A stretch of 40,825 nucleotides of DNA from an uncultured Muribaculaceae bacterium (GTDB taxonomy: Bacteria > Bacteroidota > Bacteroidia > Bacteroidales > Muribaculaceae), in assembly GCA_947176745.1 (NCBI GenBank), contig CAMWRV010000024.1:1-40825 (forward strand), in the 5' to 3' direction. Every line of letters starts with the position of its first letter. Within the stretch, counting starts at the first letter, position 1. Under the pieces are notes generated by a model that saw only the letters and a program-made list of their open reading frames with translations, made no database searches and was not told the origin of the DNA. The translations under genes were made by a program, and so were the position numbers. Below, in pieces: positions 15,667 to 23,947 of the stretch.

Positions 15667-17328
15667 TCAGTTATTGATTTTTCTCAGGCGCATGGTCGAG
15701 CCGTGGTCGACAAACGTCACATCAAGCATGCCGGGAGCCGACAGCTGCGCCTTTATCTCCCCATGAAGAGAGGAGCCGGAGGGGTCGATCCATTCCATGT
15801 CGTAAACGTCGCCGAAACCGGAACGTCGCAGATAACCCTTGGTCATGCCCGGCTTCCATCTGCCCGGAGTCTTCACCGCACCCGACAGATAGACTATGCG
15901 GTAGTCGCTCCCATCCGCCACGATAGCGAGTCGATAGTCGCCGCCGGTGCGGAGCTGATCATCGTCGAACATCCTGTCGAATATCCGCCACTCCCCTTCC
16001 ATTGCATCGGAAGAGCGTGCGAAATATCCGGAGCGGCGAGTATCATCGGCACAAAGAGCCGACACGTAATCAGCCACCTCCTTGTCGGTGAGCACCGACA
16101 GGGATGCGGACCCGACACTGAGCGTCGCTCCCGGACTGACACAGAAACCGATGCTGTCGGGCGACAGGAGCGGCGCCGCTACGCTAAGCAGAGGAGAGTA
16201 AGACCGGTTGCCGCAGGCAAAAACATACTCCCCTCCATGCCGGCTGAGACGAAAAGAATTGTCGCCGTCAAAAAGATCAAGCCCTCCGGTCAGAAAGGTC
16301 TCGCCGATATCGGCTCCATCGAGAGATGCCGATACCCTGACGCGTGTCGGGAAGAGTTCGTCGGTCGCGTCATCGAGGGTGACAACGGAAAAACGCAAAA
16401 GATGCCCGTTCCCGGCTACCACAACACCCCAAGACGGGTGTGCGACACGGACCGAGCCTCCGCGGCGCGAGGCATGGCGGCCTCCGACACCCTGCCTGTT
16501 GGCAAGATTGGCGGCACGGAAAGAAAACGAGAATTCCTCCACCCTGTCGAGGGGGAGGAACCGGGAAAGTGTGTCGCAAGTGCTGTTGGTGATGACAAGC
16601 GGTGTTCCCCGCCCACCCGACGGGTCAAACGCTCCGAATCCGCGCGAGGGGTTGAGATATACAGGCTCGCGAGTATCGGCGGAAGCCATGCCGCTTATGG
16701 CAGTAATGACGCCAACAAGCGCAAAGACCATTATGACACAACCAATTATCTTATTGATCAGCCACATGGACCGGAGGTTGAAGTGACTTCTCACCTTATC
16801 GACAAAATAAGAGACTATCCACCACCAGACAAGAGCCCCGATGAAGATGAATGCGAATCCGGTGATATAATGAGGGAGAGATATTTCGGGCAGCAGAAAA
16901 TTGAATCTCGCGAAAAGTCCGATTATGAGAAAGATGATGAGTGGATTGGAGAATGTGAAAAGAAAACCCTGAAGAATGTCGCGACGGTGCGAAGAGCGTG
17001 CCGCATCAGGTTTTTTGAGTGTCCGCGCCGGATTGGATTTGAACAGATAAACACCGAACACGACAAGAACAATGCTGCCTATGATCTGGATCACATTCTG
17101 GTTCGCCTTTAGAAACTCCTCAATGAAAGAGAGGCCGAACCCGGTGAGGAGGCAATAGAACAGATCGGAGAAAGCCGCGCCCACCCCGGTAAAGAAACCG
17201 GTGTGACGACCTTTCTCAAGAGTGCGCTGCACACAGAGGATACCCACCGGTCCCATAGGAGCCGAGATTATGATGCCGATGGCGAGTCCGCGCCACATCA
17301 TATAGAGTATGCCTTCGATCAGATCCAT
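15667..17328 (-). CDS. LysE/RhtB-type exporter fused to a C-terminal beta-rich domain
   Basis: The first 210 residues form a LysE/RhtB-family transporter, normally a complete amino-acid exporter of about 200-220 residues. Visible features are the signature MGPVGILCVQRTLEKGRHTGFFTGVGAAFSDLFYCLLTGFG (about 26-66) and six hydrophobic helices, with a positive-rich loop and a conserved FTFSNPLIIFLIIGLFA (about 129-145). From about residue 212 to 553 comes a beta-rich domain of about 340 residues with no membrane helix and no family I recognise. It includes FSFSFRA, LLRFSVVTLDD, VRVSASLDGADI, DSIGFCVSPGATLSV and LHGEIKAQLSAPG. The pattern loosely resembles a lectin- or laminin-G-like sandwich, but this is only an impression. 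The ATG at 17328 is 4 bp after the lipoprotein stop, and a GTG at 17331 is possible. The fusion is continuous, without stop or frameshift. Confidence 0.85.
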   Translation of the reverse strand: MDLIEGILYMMWRGLAIGIIISAPMGPVGILCVQRTLEKGRHTGFFTGVGAAFSDLFYCLLTGFGLSFIEEFLKANQNVIQIIGSIVLVVFGVYLFKSNPARTLKKPDAARSSHRRDILQGFLFTFSNPLIIFLIIGLFARFNFLLPEISLPHYITGFAFIFIGALVWWWIVSYFVDKVRSHFNLRSMWLINKIIGCVIMVFALVGVITAISGMASADTREPVYLNPSRGFGAFDPSGGRGTPLVITNSTCDTLSRFLPLDRVEEFSFSFRAANLANRQGVGGRHASRRGGSVRVAHPSWGVVVAGNGHLLRFSVVTLDDATDELFPTRVRVSASLDGADIGETFLTGGLDLFDGDNSFRLSRHGGEYVFACGNRSYSPLLSVAAPLLSPDSIGFCVSPGATLSVGSASLSVLTDKEVADYVSALCADDTRRSGYFARSSDAMEGEWRIFDRMFDDDQLRTGGDYRLAIVADGSDYRIVYLSGAVKTPGRWKPGMTKGYLRRSGFGDVYDMEWIDPSGSSLHGEIKAQLSAPGMLDVTFVDHGSTMRLRKINN

Positions 17329-17332
17329 CACA

Positions 17333-17854
17333 TCAACGGTTTACAATCATATAACCGCCATATGCCGAAAGAAGGCATTCGTAGCGCGAGAGACCGAGTT
17401 TCTGGGAAAGAGCCTGTCCTTCCACAGGAGATCCGGCACGCTCCACGACATCGTATCGCGAGCCGCATTCCGGACACACCGCGAACGGGAGCATGCCGTC
17501 GGACTGGATTCGCACACGGATATCGGGTTTACGCTCGACAGGACATGAAAGATCATAAGCAAGCGGCACGGCAGCCTCAAGAGTGAACGGATTTACTCCC
17601 GATATCAGCAGCACACCGCCGTAACCTGTGGCCGTGGCTGCCGTATATGCAAAATTGCGCGGCTCGCCGAGTTCGCGTATGAAAAGGCGATAGTCGCCAT
17701 AGCCGGCCACACCATACGTGGTCCAGAGGTCGGGAGTGGAAAGGTTGATACTGACCGGCATCGCAGGGATGCGGTCGTCATCGACTGTATTGCATGCCGC
17801 AAGCAGCGGCACGACAGAAGCGACAAGGAATATGCAACGCAGGATCCGCGTCAT
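17333..17854 (-). CDS. Rieske-like-fold lipoprotein without cluster histidines
   Basis: Predicted lipoprotein of 173 residues, with a hydrophobic signal and lipobox LLAAC (Cys21). The mature part (about 22-173) has a C-terminal region that resembles a Rieske iron-sulfur domain in shape: LAYDLSCPVERKP, then CPECGSRYDV, then GSPVEGQALSQ, ending in short strands (YGGYMIVNR). A Rieske cluster needs Cys-x-His and Cys-x-x-His. Here the histidines are not seen, and the sites read CPVE and CPECGS. I infer a Rieske-derived fold that no longer binds a 2Fe-2S cluster. The ATG at 17854 lies 2 bp after the stop of the SRPBCC gene, and the following exporter starts 4 bp later, so these genes are very probably translated from one message. 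Confidence 0.7.
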   Translation of the reverse strand: MTRILRCIFLVASVVPLLAACNTVDDDRIPAMPVSINLSTPDLWTTYGVAGYGDYRLFIRELGEPRNFAYTAATATGYGGVLLISGVNPFTLEAAVPLAYDLSCPVERKPDIRVRIQSDGMLPFAVCPECGSRYDVVERAGSPVEGQALSQKLGLSRYECLLSAYGGYMIVNR

Positions 17855-17856
17855 TG

Positions 17857-18294
17857 TCAAGCCATTGGCACCTGACGGAGCATCTGAGCGAACTGGTCGG
17901 CCATTTTCTGAAGGGGGCCGCTGACCATGGGCTTCAGCATGGCAGGGATCTGAATGTCTATCTGAACGAGACACTCGCACGTTTCGGGAGTGAGAGGAGT
18001 GATATGAAGCGCCAGCGACATCGGCACAGGAGTGCCGTAGCCCTCCATGCGGATAAGCGTCGGAGAGACAGTCTCCGCGAGTCTGAGTGTTATGTCACCC
18101 GCCGGTCCGGCCGGGAAGCTGATTGTATCGGGAGTCACCTTGACCTGCTCAAGCATGGCGAGCTGGTCGGCAGGAACCTGGTCAGCCGGGACATCGCGGA
18201 GCATGGACCCGAGTCCTTCGAGATTTGAAAGTTTTCCGAAAACGGTGTCAGCGGGATATGACAGCCCCACTGTCGCGCTCTTGTATGTAGCCAT
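17857..18294 (-). CDS. SRPBCC (START-like) domain protein
   Basis: Small cytoplasmic protein of 145 residues with the pattern of an SRPBCC/START-like ligand-binding fold: an N-terminal strand (YKSATVGLSYPADTVFGKLSNLEGL), a middle beta sheet (ITLRLAETVSPTLIRMEGY, MSLALHITPL, CLVQIDIQIPA) and a long C-terminal helix (LKPMVSGPLQKMADQFAQMLRQV). No catalytic residues can be assigned. In Bacteroidales a protein of this type is often the neighbour of pyrE, as here (66 bp after the pyrE stop). The next gene starts 2 bp after its stop. Ligand unknown. Confidence 0.8.
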   Translation of the reverse strand: MATYKSATVGLSYPADTVFGKLSNLEGLGSMLRDVPADQVPADQLAMLEQVKVTPDTISFPAGPAGDITLRLAETVSPTLIRMEGYGTPVPMSLALHITPLTPETCECLVQIDIQIPAMLKPMVSGPLQKMADQFAQMLRQVPMA

Positions 18295-18360
18295 GATGTA
18301 AGTAAATATTCAAATTATAAGAATACACATTGCGGTTATCACACGACACCCGCACACGCC

Positions 18361-18999
18361 TCATTCTCCGGGCACCCAGTTGGCCGGATCCTTTCTCCAC
18401 TCCTTTAGAGTTTTCTCGTCACCCTGCTGTATGTAAAGAGTGTCAATGGCAGTCTCGACCATGACATCGTACGAACAGAGAGACTCGGTGTTGATGTCGG
18501 CGTCGCGCAGACGCTTGAGAGTGGAGGGGAACTCGTAGTTGAACACGCAGACCACACCTTCTACCTCGCAGCCGGCAAGGCGGATGGTCTCGGCTGCCTT
18601 GAGCGAACCGCCGCCGGTGGCAACGATATCCTCTACCATCACAACCCTCTGCCCCATCTTGAGATCACCCTCGATGAGATTCTCAAGGCCGTGATCCTTC
18701 GGAGTGGAACGCACATAAACGAACGGGACTCCGAGCGTGTCGGCCACGAGAGTGCCGAACGGGATGGCCGCAGTCGACACGGCGGCAACCACATCGGCTG
18801 TGGAATAAGACTCAAGAATTGTCTTTGCCATCTCCACCTTTACGAAATTGCGTACGTCGGGATAAGAGAGAATCCTGCGGTTGTCGTTATATATCGGAGA
18901 ATTCCAGCCGCTGCCCCACACGAAAGGAAGTTCGGGCTGAAGTTTCACCGCGCTTATCTCAAGAAGTTTCTCAGCGAGAATGCGATCCGGTTTTTTCAT
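18361..18999 (-). CDS. pyrE: Orotate phosphoribosyltransferase
   Basis: Catalyses orotate + PRPP to OMP in de novo pyrimidine synthesis. The 212-residue product starts MKKPDRILAEKLLEISAVKL. It shows the family features SGWNSPIYNDNRRILSYP (about 31-48), AAVSTAAIPFGTLVADTLGVPFVYVR, and the PRPP loop RVVMVEDIVATGGGSLKAA (about 119-137) with its acidic pair. The ATG at 18999 is preferred to upstream in-frame starts because orotate phosphoribosyltransferases begin close to this motif and the upstream part overlaps the transcript leader. Its own promoter lies upstream. First gene of the long minus-strand series that leads into dgt and the T9SS block. Confidence 0.95.
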   Translation of the reverse strand: MKKPDRILAEKLLEISAVKLQPELPFVWGSGWNSPIYNDNRRILSYPDVRNFVKVEMAKTILESYSTADVVAAVSTAAIPFGTLVADTLGVPFVYVRSTPKDHGLENLIEGDLKMGQRVVMVEDIVATGGGSLKAAETIRLAGCEVEGVVCVFNYEFPSTLKRLRDADINTESLCSYDVMVETAIDTLYIQQGDEKTLKEWRKDPANWVPGE

Positions 19000-19093
19000 A
19001 TCTGGAAAATTTAGATCAGTTAACAGGTTTATATGCGCCTCTGACCGGCACAGCGGTAGCGGCAGGGCGCAGCCCTCGTTACCTAACAAACTG

Positions 19094-19125
19094 CAAATTT
19101 ACACCTTCTGCCATAAAAATGCAAA
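19094..19125 (-). promoter_or_regulatory. Bacteroides-type promoter upstream of pyrE
   Basis: Read on the minus strand there is TTTG (19125-19122), a 20-nt spacer and TAAATTTG (19101-19094), an exact consensus match. The predicted start is near 19089, giving a leader of about 90 nt. That leader contains two small hairpins: a 5-bp stem at 19064-19076 (AGGGC-GCA-GCCCT on the plus strand) and a 4-bp stem at 19044-19057. Confidence 0.8.
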
Positions 19126-19134
19126 TATAAAACG

Positions 19135-19153
19135 CCGTTTGTTGTGCAGACGG
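19135..19153. terminator. Possible terminator after comF
   Basis: A 7-bp inverted repeat with a 5-nt loop lies between comF and the pyrE promoter. On the plus strand it pairs fully (one G-U) and is followed by a T tract. On the minus strand, where comF ends, it has one mismatch and only a weaker T-rich stretch. It may end the prmC-recX-comF message, but evidence is modest. Confidence 0.35.
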
Positions 19154-19180
19154 AGTATTTTTTTACATTTTTTAAGCGTG

Positions 19181-19867
19181 TCAGAATGTCACTCCGAGCG
19201 TGAGGAGCGATATCCTTGCGTCGGGTGCCGCGTCAAGCAGCGCCTCGGCCGCCGACGTGAGTGTGGAGCCGGTGGTGCACACGTCGTCGACAATCAGAAT
19301 CTCCTTGCCGGCGAGGTGGCGCGGACGTCTGACCGCAAACAGACCGGAGGTGTTCTCCCGGCGCCGTGCAAGCGAGAGCGAAGTCTGCGTGCGGTGCGGA
19401 CGGACAGCGCGCAGACCGCACACAACATCTATGCCTGCGACGCCACCTATGCCACGGGCGATCTCCTCGGCCTGATTGTAGCCGCGCGACGCCCGCTTCA
19501 TAAAGTGCATGGGCACCGGCACTATGATGTCGATTCCGGTCAGAAACCCGGTGGTGAGAAGTTCGGTGGCCACGATGCGACCGAGATGACGGGCCAGGCC
19601 ACGGAAACGGCGGTATTTCAGATCATGCATCAGCAGGGCGAGACCGGAGTCGCGCGAATAGAAGAAATGCCCCGAAGCCTGACGGAACGGAAAAAGGCCA
19701 AGAAAACGCTGCTCCATCGCATTGTCGGGGAGGCGGTGATAACCGGTGCGCGGCAGCCCTGCAAGACATGACGGGCACACATAGCGGCTGTCACCGCTGA
19801 CAGAGACCCCGCAGACGTGGCACACTCGCGGGAAGAGGGCATCACCCAAAGCTGACAGGACACTCAT
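19181..19867 (-). CDS. comF: ComF-family phosphoribosyltransferase-like protein
   Basis: Member of the ComF family, phosphoribosyltransferase-like proteins linked to natural transformation in other bacteria. The 228-residue product opens with a cysteine knuckle region (CHVCGVSVSGDSRYVCPSCLAGLP), likely a zinc ribbon. It contains IDIIVPVPMHFMKRASRGYNQAEEIARGI (about 118-147), the ComF signature with an Arg/Gly-rich loop. The PRPP-type loop EILIVDDVCTTGSTLTSAA (about 190-208) follows. No other competence gene is near, so its role here is unproven. Its ATG overlaps the recX stop by 4 bp. Confidence 0.9.
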   Translation of the reverse strand: MSVLSALGDALFPRVCHVCGVSVSGDSRYVCPSCLAGLPRTGYHRLPDNAMEQRFLGLFPFRQASGHFFYSRDSGLALLMHDLKYRRFRGLARHLGRIVATELLTTGFLTGIDIIVPVPMHFMKRASRGYNQAEEIARGIGGVAGIDVVCGLRAVRPHRTQTSLSLARRRENTSGLFAVRRPRHLAGKEILIVDDVCTTGSTLTSAAEALLDAAPDARISLLTLGVTF

Positions 19868-20343
19868 TGCGTCATCAGCCTCCTGACCTCATCCTTCGCC
19901 ACATCCGACTCGAACCCGCGCAGAAGAAGATACCTGTAGAGTCTGAGTCTGTCGTCATAAAGCGACAGATCGAGCGACGCCGCTTTTGGACGGGCGGCGC
20001 GGGCAACGGCCGAAGCATAATCCTCGCCATCGATAGCATCAAGAGCCTCGGCGACAAGAGATTCCGGAATGCGACGCGACAGGAGATGCATACGAATCTT
20101 GCGCCGGCCCCAGGCCGAGAAGCGCACCTTGTCGCGTGCGAAACTGCGGGCATATCGCGCCTCGTCAATAAAGTTTCTTTCTCTGAGTTCATCGACGACC
20201 GAAGCGATCTCGGCCGACGAAAGACCCTTGGCACGCAGTTTGCGGGCGATCTCGGACGCACATTGCTCGGAGCGCGCGCAAAGCCCTGCCATGCGGAGCA
20301 CAGCCTCATCACGCGTCAGAGGTTTTGTCTTTGCATATGCCAT
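19864..20343 (-). CDS. recX: RecX-family regulatory protein
   Basis: RecX modulates RecA filament assembly, usually as an inhibitor. The 159-residue product is all-helical with the three-repeat architecture of RecX: MAGLCARSEQCASEIARKLRAKGL (about 18-41), then DELRERNFIDEARYARSFARDKVRFSAWGRRKIRMHLLSRRI (about 51-92), then a C-terminal repeat with YRYLLLRGFESDVAKDEVR. The RNFIDEARYARSF run is typical. It starts 12 bp after prmC and overlaps comF by 4 bp, so all three are probably one transcription unit. Confidence 0.9.
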   Translation of the reverse strand: MAYAKTKPLTRDEAVLRMAGLCARSEQCASEIARKLRAKGLSSAEIASVVDELRERNFIDEARYARSFARDKVRFSAWGRRKIRMHLLSRRIPESLVAEALDAIDGEDYASAVARAARPKAASLDLSLYDDRLRLYRYLLLRGFESDVAKDEVRRLMTQ

Positions 20344-20355
20344 AAATATAATTTG

Positions 20356-21243
20356 TTACACCGATTCGTCACACCGACGGCGCCCTACGGCAAACCGGGC
20401 GCGCCTTGAAATATCATCGACAAGCCTGACATCCTCAAAACCGTCGGCTCGAAGAATTTCGGCGACTCCATCGGCGAAAAGGGGATTTATCTCAAAATAT
20501 ATCCTGCCTCCCGGCACAAGAGCCACGGAGGCGATGGCCGAGATCCGACTGTAATATACGAGCGGAGCTGCATCACTCACAAACAGCGCGCCGGCCGGCT
20601 CATAAGCAAGCACATTGCGATCCATATCCTTCTTTTCGCTCTCAGCCACATAAGGAGGATTGCTGACAATGATATCAAAGGAGCAGGGAGCGGGCTCATA
20701 GCGAAACACATCTTCGTGAAGAAACGTGATCCGGGCATGCAGTGCAGTGGCGTTGGCACGCGCCACGGCGAGCGCGTCGGCAGAAATGTCGATCGCCGTC
20801 ACAAAGGAAAACCGCAGATTGCGCGACAGAGCGATCGCTATCGCACCCGAACCCGTGCCGACATCAAGTACCCGCAGATCGGAGCCGGCATTCTCCTTCA
20901 CGATCATATCCACAAGTTCTTCCGTCTCGGGCCGTGGGATAAGCACCGCCGGCGAGACGGCGAGATCCATGCCATAGAAACGCGCCTCGCCGAGAATATA
21001 CTGAAGCGGCTCCCCCTCGTGAAGTCTGCCGAGAATTCCGGCCATCTTCTCAAGAACAAAAGGAGAGATATCCTTATCAGAGTTGATGACGAGATCGGTC
21101 GAATTCCACCCCTTGAGGGCATGGAATATCAGTCCGGTCATGGCACGCGCCTCCCCCTCGCCATACTGAGGAGAAAGCCGGCGCACAAGATCTCTTCGGA
21201 CTTCGCCGACGGCACGCGGACGACTGATATCAAACTGTTCCAT
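20356..21243 (-). CDS. prmC: Peptide chain release factor N5-glutamine methyltransferase
   Basis: PrmC (HemK) methylates the glutamine of the GGQ motif in release factors RF1 and RF2, using SAM. The 295-residue product has the usual N-terminal helical domain (about 1-90), then the SAM-binding fold with the loop LRVLDVGTGSGAIAIALS (about 122-139). The NPPY substrate-binding motif is in DIIVSNPPYVAESE (about 186-199), and the C-terminal strand GGRIYFEINPLFADGVAEIL completes the fold. First gene of the prmC-recX-comF unit. The start ATG at 21243 faces the topoisomerase gene across a 177-bp divergent gap. Confidence 0.95.
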   Translation of the reverse strand: MEQFDISRPRAVGEVRRDLVRRLSPQYGEGEARAMTGLIFHALKGWNSTDLVINSDKDISPFVLEKMAGILGRLHEGEPLQYILGEARFYGMDLAVSPAVLIPRPETEELVDMIVKENAGSDLRVLDVGTGSGAIAIALSRNLRFSFVTAIDISADALAVARANATALHARITFLHEDVFRYEPAPCSFDIIVSNPPYVAESEKKDMDRNVLAYEPAGALFVSDAAPLVYYSRISAIASVALVPGGRIYFEINPLFADGVAEILRADGFEDVRLVDDISRRARFAVGRRRCDESV

Positions 21244-21343
21244 AACTCAATCAGTAGATTCCTTTATCTGGATTCTCTTAAAATATAGACGTCGGAAGAG
21301 GATTAAATATTTTCTTTTAACAAAATTTATCACAAAATTTCAC

Positions 21344-21351
21344 TAAATTTG
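21344..21351 (+). promoter_or_regulatory. Possible -7 element of the parE promoter
   Basis: A perfect TAAATTTG lies about 70 bp upstream of the topoisomerase start codon, in an AT-rich divergent region. No TTTG is present at the expected distance upstream, so only half of the consensus is visible. Confidence 0.4.
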
Positions 21352-21420
21352 CAAATTGCATGACACGCAGGCCATGCATTCAGTTCCGAAGCCTAAAACC
21401 AGGATATCTTGACACCCCAT

Positions 21421-23451
21421 ATGAGCGAAGATCTTTTTGACAACATCACAGAGACAGAAAACGACATGCCGGCCGAAACCGCGCCGGAGTCACCGGCCAC
21501 AGCATCATCCGCGGGTACATACACCGACGACGCCATCCAGACCCTTAGCTGGAACGAACACATAAGGCGGCGCCCGGGCATGTATATCGGCAAGCTCGGC
21601 GACGGCTCGCACGCCGAAGACGGCATCTACATACTGATCAAGGAGGTTGTAGACAACTCGATCGACGAGTTCAACATGGGCGTGGGTTCTCGCATCGACG
21701 TGACGCTCGACGACAAGGGAGAAGTGACAGTGCGCGACTACGGACGCGGCATTCCTCTGGGCAAAGTGCGCAACGTGGCTTCCGAGATCAACACCGGCGG
21801 CAAATTTGACGACAAGAACTTCAAGAAATCGGTCGGTCTCAACGGCGTGGGTCTCAAGGCGGTCAACGCCCTGTCGGACTACTGCACGGTGACATCGGTC
21901 CGCGACGGCAAGAAAGTGACTGTGGAGTTCGAAAAGGGAGAACTCGTCTCCGAGTCTCCGCAGACCGACACGACAGAGGCAAACGGAACGTTCGTGCGCT
22001 TTCTGCCAGACAACACCCTGTTTCAGAACTTCAGGTTCAACGCCGAGACGGTCGAGACGATGGTCGAGCACTACACCTACCTCAACACCGGTCTGCAGAT
22101 CTTCCTCAACGGCAAGAAATACCTGTCGCGCCACGGTCTGCTCGACCTGCTGAAAGACAACATGACGGCATCGCCGCTCTATCCGATCATACATCTGAAG
22201 GGAGACGACATCGAGGTTGTGCTCACGCACACCGACCAGAACGGCGAGGAATACTATTCATTTGTCAACGGCCAGCACACCACCCAGGGTGGCACTCACC
22301 TCACGGCATTCCGCGAGCATGTGAGCCGCACCATCAAGGAATTCTCGGGCAAAGGCTACGAGTTTTCCGACATACGCAACGGCATGGTGGCGGCGGTAAG
22401 CGTCAGGATACAGGAACCCGTGTTCGAATCGCAGACCAAGACCAAGCTCGGAAGCAAGGAGGTGGCGCCCAACAGCACACTGACCGTCAACAAGTTTATC
22501 GGAGACTTCATAAAGAAGGAACTCGACGACTACCTTCACCGCAATCCCGACGTGGCCGAGGCGATGCTCCGCAAGATATCGCAGTCGGAGAAGGAGCGCA
22601 AGTCGATGGCCGGCGTGGCCAAACTGGCGAGAGAGAAAGCCAAGAAGGTCAGTCTGCACAACCGCAAGCTGCGCGACTGCCGCATACACTACAACGACGC
22701 AATCAAACTCAAGAAGAACAAGGATGGCGACATAATGGAAGATCCTCGCGAGGATACAGCCATATTTATCACCGAGGGTGACTCCGCCTCGGGAACGATC
22801 ACCAAGGTGCGCAACGCCGAGACCCAGGCGGTGTTCTCTCTGAGGGGAAAACCGCTCAACTCGTTCGGCATGACCCAGGAGGTGGTCTACAAGAACGACG
22901 AGTTCAACCTGCTTCAGGCCGCCCTCAACATCCAGGACGGCATAGAGGGACTTCGCTACAACAAGGTGATCATCGCGACCGACGCCGATGTCGACGGCAT
23001 GCACATCCGTCTGCTTGTCATAACGTTCTTCCTGATGTTCTTCCCCGATCTGGTGAAAAAGGGACACGTACACATTCTCCAGACTCCGCTATTCCGCGTC
23101 AGAGACCGCAACGCGGTGCGCCGCAGCAAGTCGAAGCGCCGTAAGAAAACGGCAGCCGAAGGGGAAGAGCAGGAGAAAGACACCTACTACTGCTACAACG
23201 ACGAAGAGCGCGAGGCGGCGATAGCAAGATTCGGAGCAAACGCCGAGATCACCCGATTCAAGGGACTCGGAGAGATCAACGACGCCGAGTTTGCCGAATT
23301 CATCGGTCCCGACATGCGTCTCGACCGCGTCAGACTCCGCAAGGAAGACTCCCCCGAATCGCTTCTGGAGTTCTACATGGGCAAGAACACGATGGAACGC
23401 CAGAACTTCATCATCAACAATCTTGTTATCGAAGATGACTCCCAGATCTAA
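21421..23451 (+). CDS. parE: DNA topoisomerase IV subunit B (GyrB/ParE type)
   Basis: ATPase subunit of a type II topoisomerase that separates linked daughter chromosomes. The 676-residue product has a GHKL ATP-binding domain with [16 protein letters not shown] (E75, D78, N79) and [12 protein letters not shown]. It has the transducer with [16 protein letters not shown] (about 139-154), then the TOPRIM domain with [13 protein letters not shown] (about 445-457) and [10 protein letters not shown] (about 521-530). Near residues 560-583 is a Lys/Arg-rich insertion ([10 protein letters not shown]) followed by an acidic stretch. The overall sequence, including [15 protein letters not shown], is the style of Bacteroidales ParE rather than GyrB. 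The ATG at 21421 is chosen over an upstream TTG. Its stop overlaps the coaD start by 17 bp. Confidence 0.93.
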   Translation: MSEDLFDNITETENDMPAETAPESPATASSAGTYTDDAIQTLSWNEHIRRRPGMYIGKLGDGSHAEDGIYILIKEVVDNSIDEFNMGVGSRIDVTLDDKGEVTVRDYGRGIPLGKVRNVASEINTGGKFDDKNFKKSVGLNGVGLKAVNALSDYCTVTSVRDGKKVTVEFEKGELVSESPQTDTTEANGTFVRFLPDNTLFQNFRFNAETVETMVEHYTYLNTGLQIFLNGKKYLSRHGLLDLLKDNMTASPLYPIIHLKGDDIEVVLTHTDQNGEEYYSFVNGQHTTQGGTHLTAFREHVSRTIKEFSGKGYEFSDIRNGMVAAVSVRIQEPVFESQTKTKLGSKEVAPNSTLTVNKFIGDFIKKELDDYLHRNPDVAEAMLRKISQSEKERKSMAGVAKLAREKAKKVSLHNRKLRDCRIHYNDAIKLKKNKDGDIMEDPREDTAIFITEGDSASGTITKVRNAETQAVFSLRGKPLNSFGMTQEVVYKNDEFNLLQAALNIQDGIEGLRYNKVIIATDADVDGMHIRLLVITFFLMFFPDLVKKGHVHILQTPLFRVRDRNAVRRSKSKRRKKTAAEGEEQEKDTYYCYNDEEREAAIARFGANAEITRFKGLGEINDAEFAEFIGPDMRLDRVRLRKEDSPESLLEFYMGKNTMERQNFIINNLVIEDDSQI

Positions 23452-23908
23452 GACCGCGCTCTACCCCGGCTCGTTCCGTCCGTTCACCGTCGGCCACAAA
23501 TCGATAGCCGACCGCACGCTCGCGATATGCGACCGGCTCGTCATAGCCGTCGGTTATAATCCTGACAAGGAGAGCGGCGACACGACTCGGATCGTCGCGG
23601 GGATCAAACGGATATTTGCCGACGACCCGCGCGTGGAAGTGGCTTCATATGCCGGACTGACAACAGAATTCGCCCGCCTGTGCGGCGCAGACTTCATGGT
23701 GCGCGGCGTCAGAAGCGTGACGGACTACGAATATGAGCGCAATCTCGCTGAAGTCAACCTGCGCATATCGGGCATCGAGACCCTGCTCATGCCCGCGCTG
23801 CCGGAACTGGCTTTCGTGTCGTCGAGCATGGTCCGCGAACTTGCCTCGCACGGCTACGACACATCGGAGTTTCTTCCGCCGGAGAAAACCGGGCCTGACA
23901 ATGTCTGA
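23435..23908 (+). CDS. coaD: Phosphopantetheine adenylyltransferase
   Basis: Catalyses the fourth step of coenzyme A synthesis, 4'-phosphopantetheine + ATP to dephospho-CoA + PPi. The 157-residue product opens with the nucleotidyltransferase signature [18 protein letters not shown] (about 9-26), with the T-x-GH loop in place. It has the [10 protein letters not shown] and [24 protein letters not shown] regions and ends with [17 protein letters not shown], the conserved SSS motif. The start is set by the ATG that directly precedes this signature; it lies inside the end of the topoisomerase gene (17-bp overlap), suggesting translational coupling. Confidence 0.95.
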   Translation: MTPRSKTALYPGSFRPFTVGHKSIADRTLAICDRLVIAVGYNPDKESGDTTRIVAGIKRIFADDPRVEVASYAGLTTEFARLCGADFMVRGVRSVTDYEYERNLAEVNLRISGIETLLMPALPELAFVSSSMVRELASHGYDTSEFLPPEKTGPDNV

Positions 23909-23947
23909 GAGCAGGCGCGCGATCAACCAACAATCAAACCGACTGAA

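Noticed and set aside
15601-17112. Open frame on the plus strand opposite the LysE fusion gene, 503 codons
   Set aside because: Shadow frame. The minus-strand frame has a recognised transporter and is tightly spaced with its neighbours.
15667-17328. LysE fusion as a sequencing frameshift joining two genes
   Set aside because: The frame is continuous, with an unbroken coding pattern across the junction and no sign of a lost stop or start there; still worth comparing with relatives.
19181-19867. ComF as proof of natural competence
   Set aside because: ComF-family proteins are widespread in non-competent bacteria and no other competence gene is in the window.
21244-21420. A clear divergent promoter for prmC
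   Set aside because: AT-rich with TTTG-like runs, but no TAnnTTTG with the right spacing on the minus strand; only a plus-strand -7 was kept at low confidence.
22258-23073. Open frame on the minus strand opposite parE, 271 codons
   Set aside because: Antisense shadow of conserved topoisomerase motifs; its translation has no recognisable domain.
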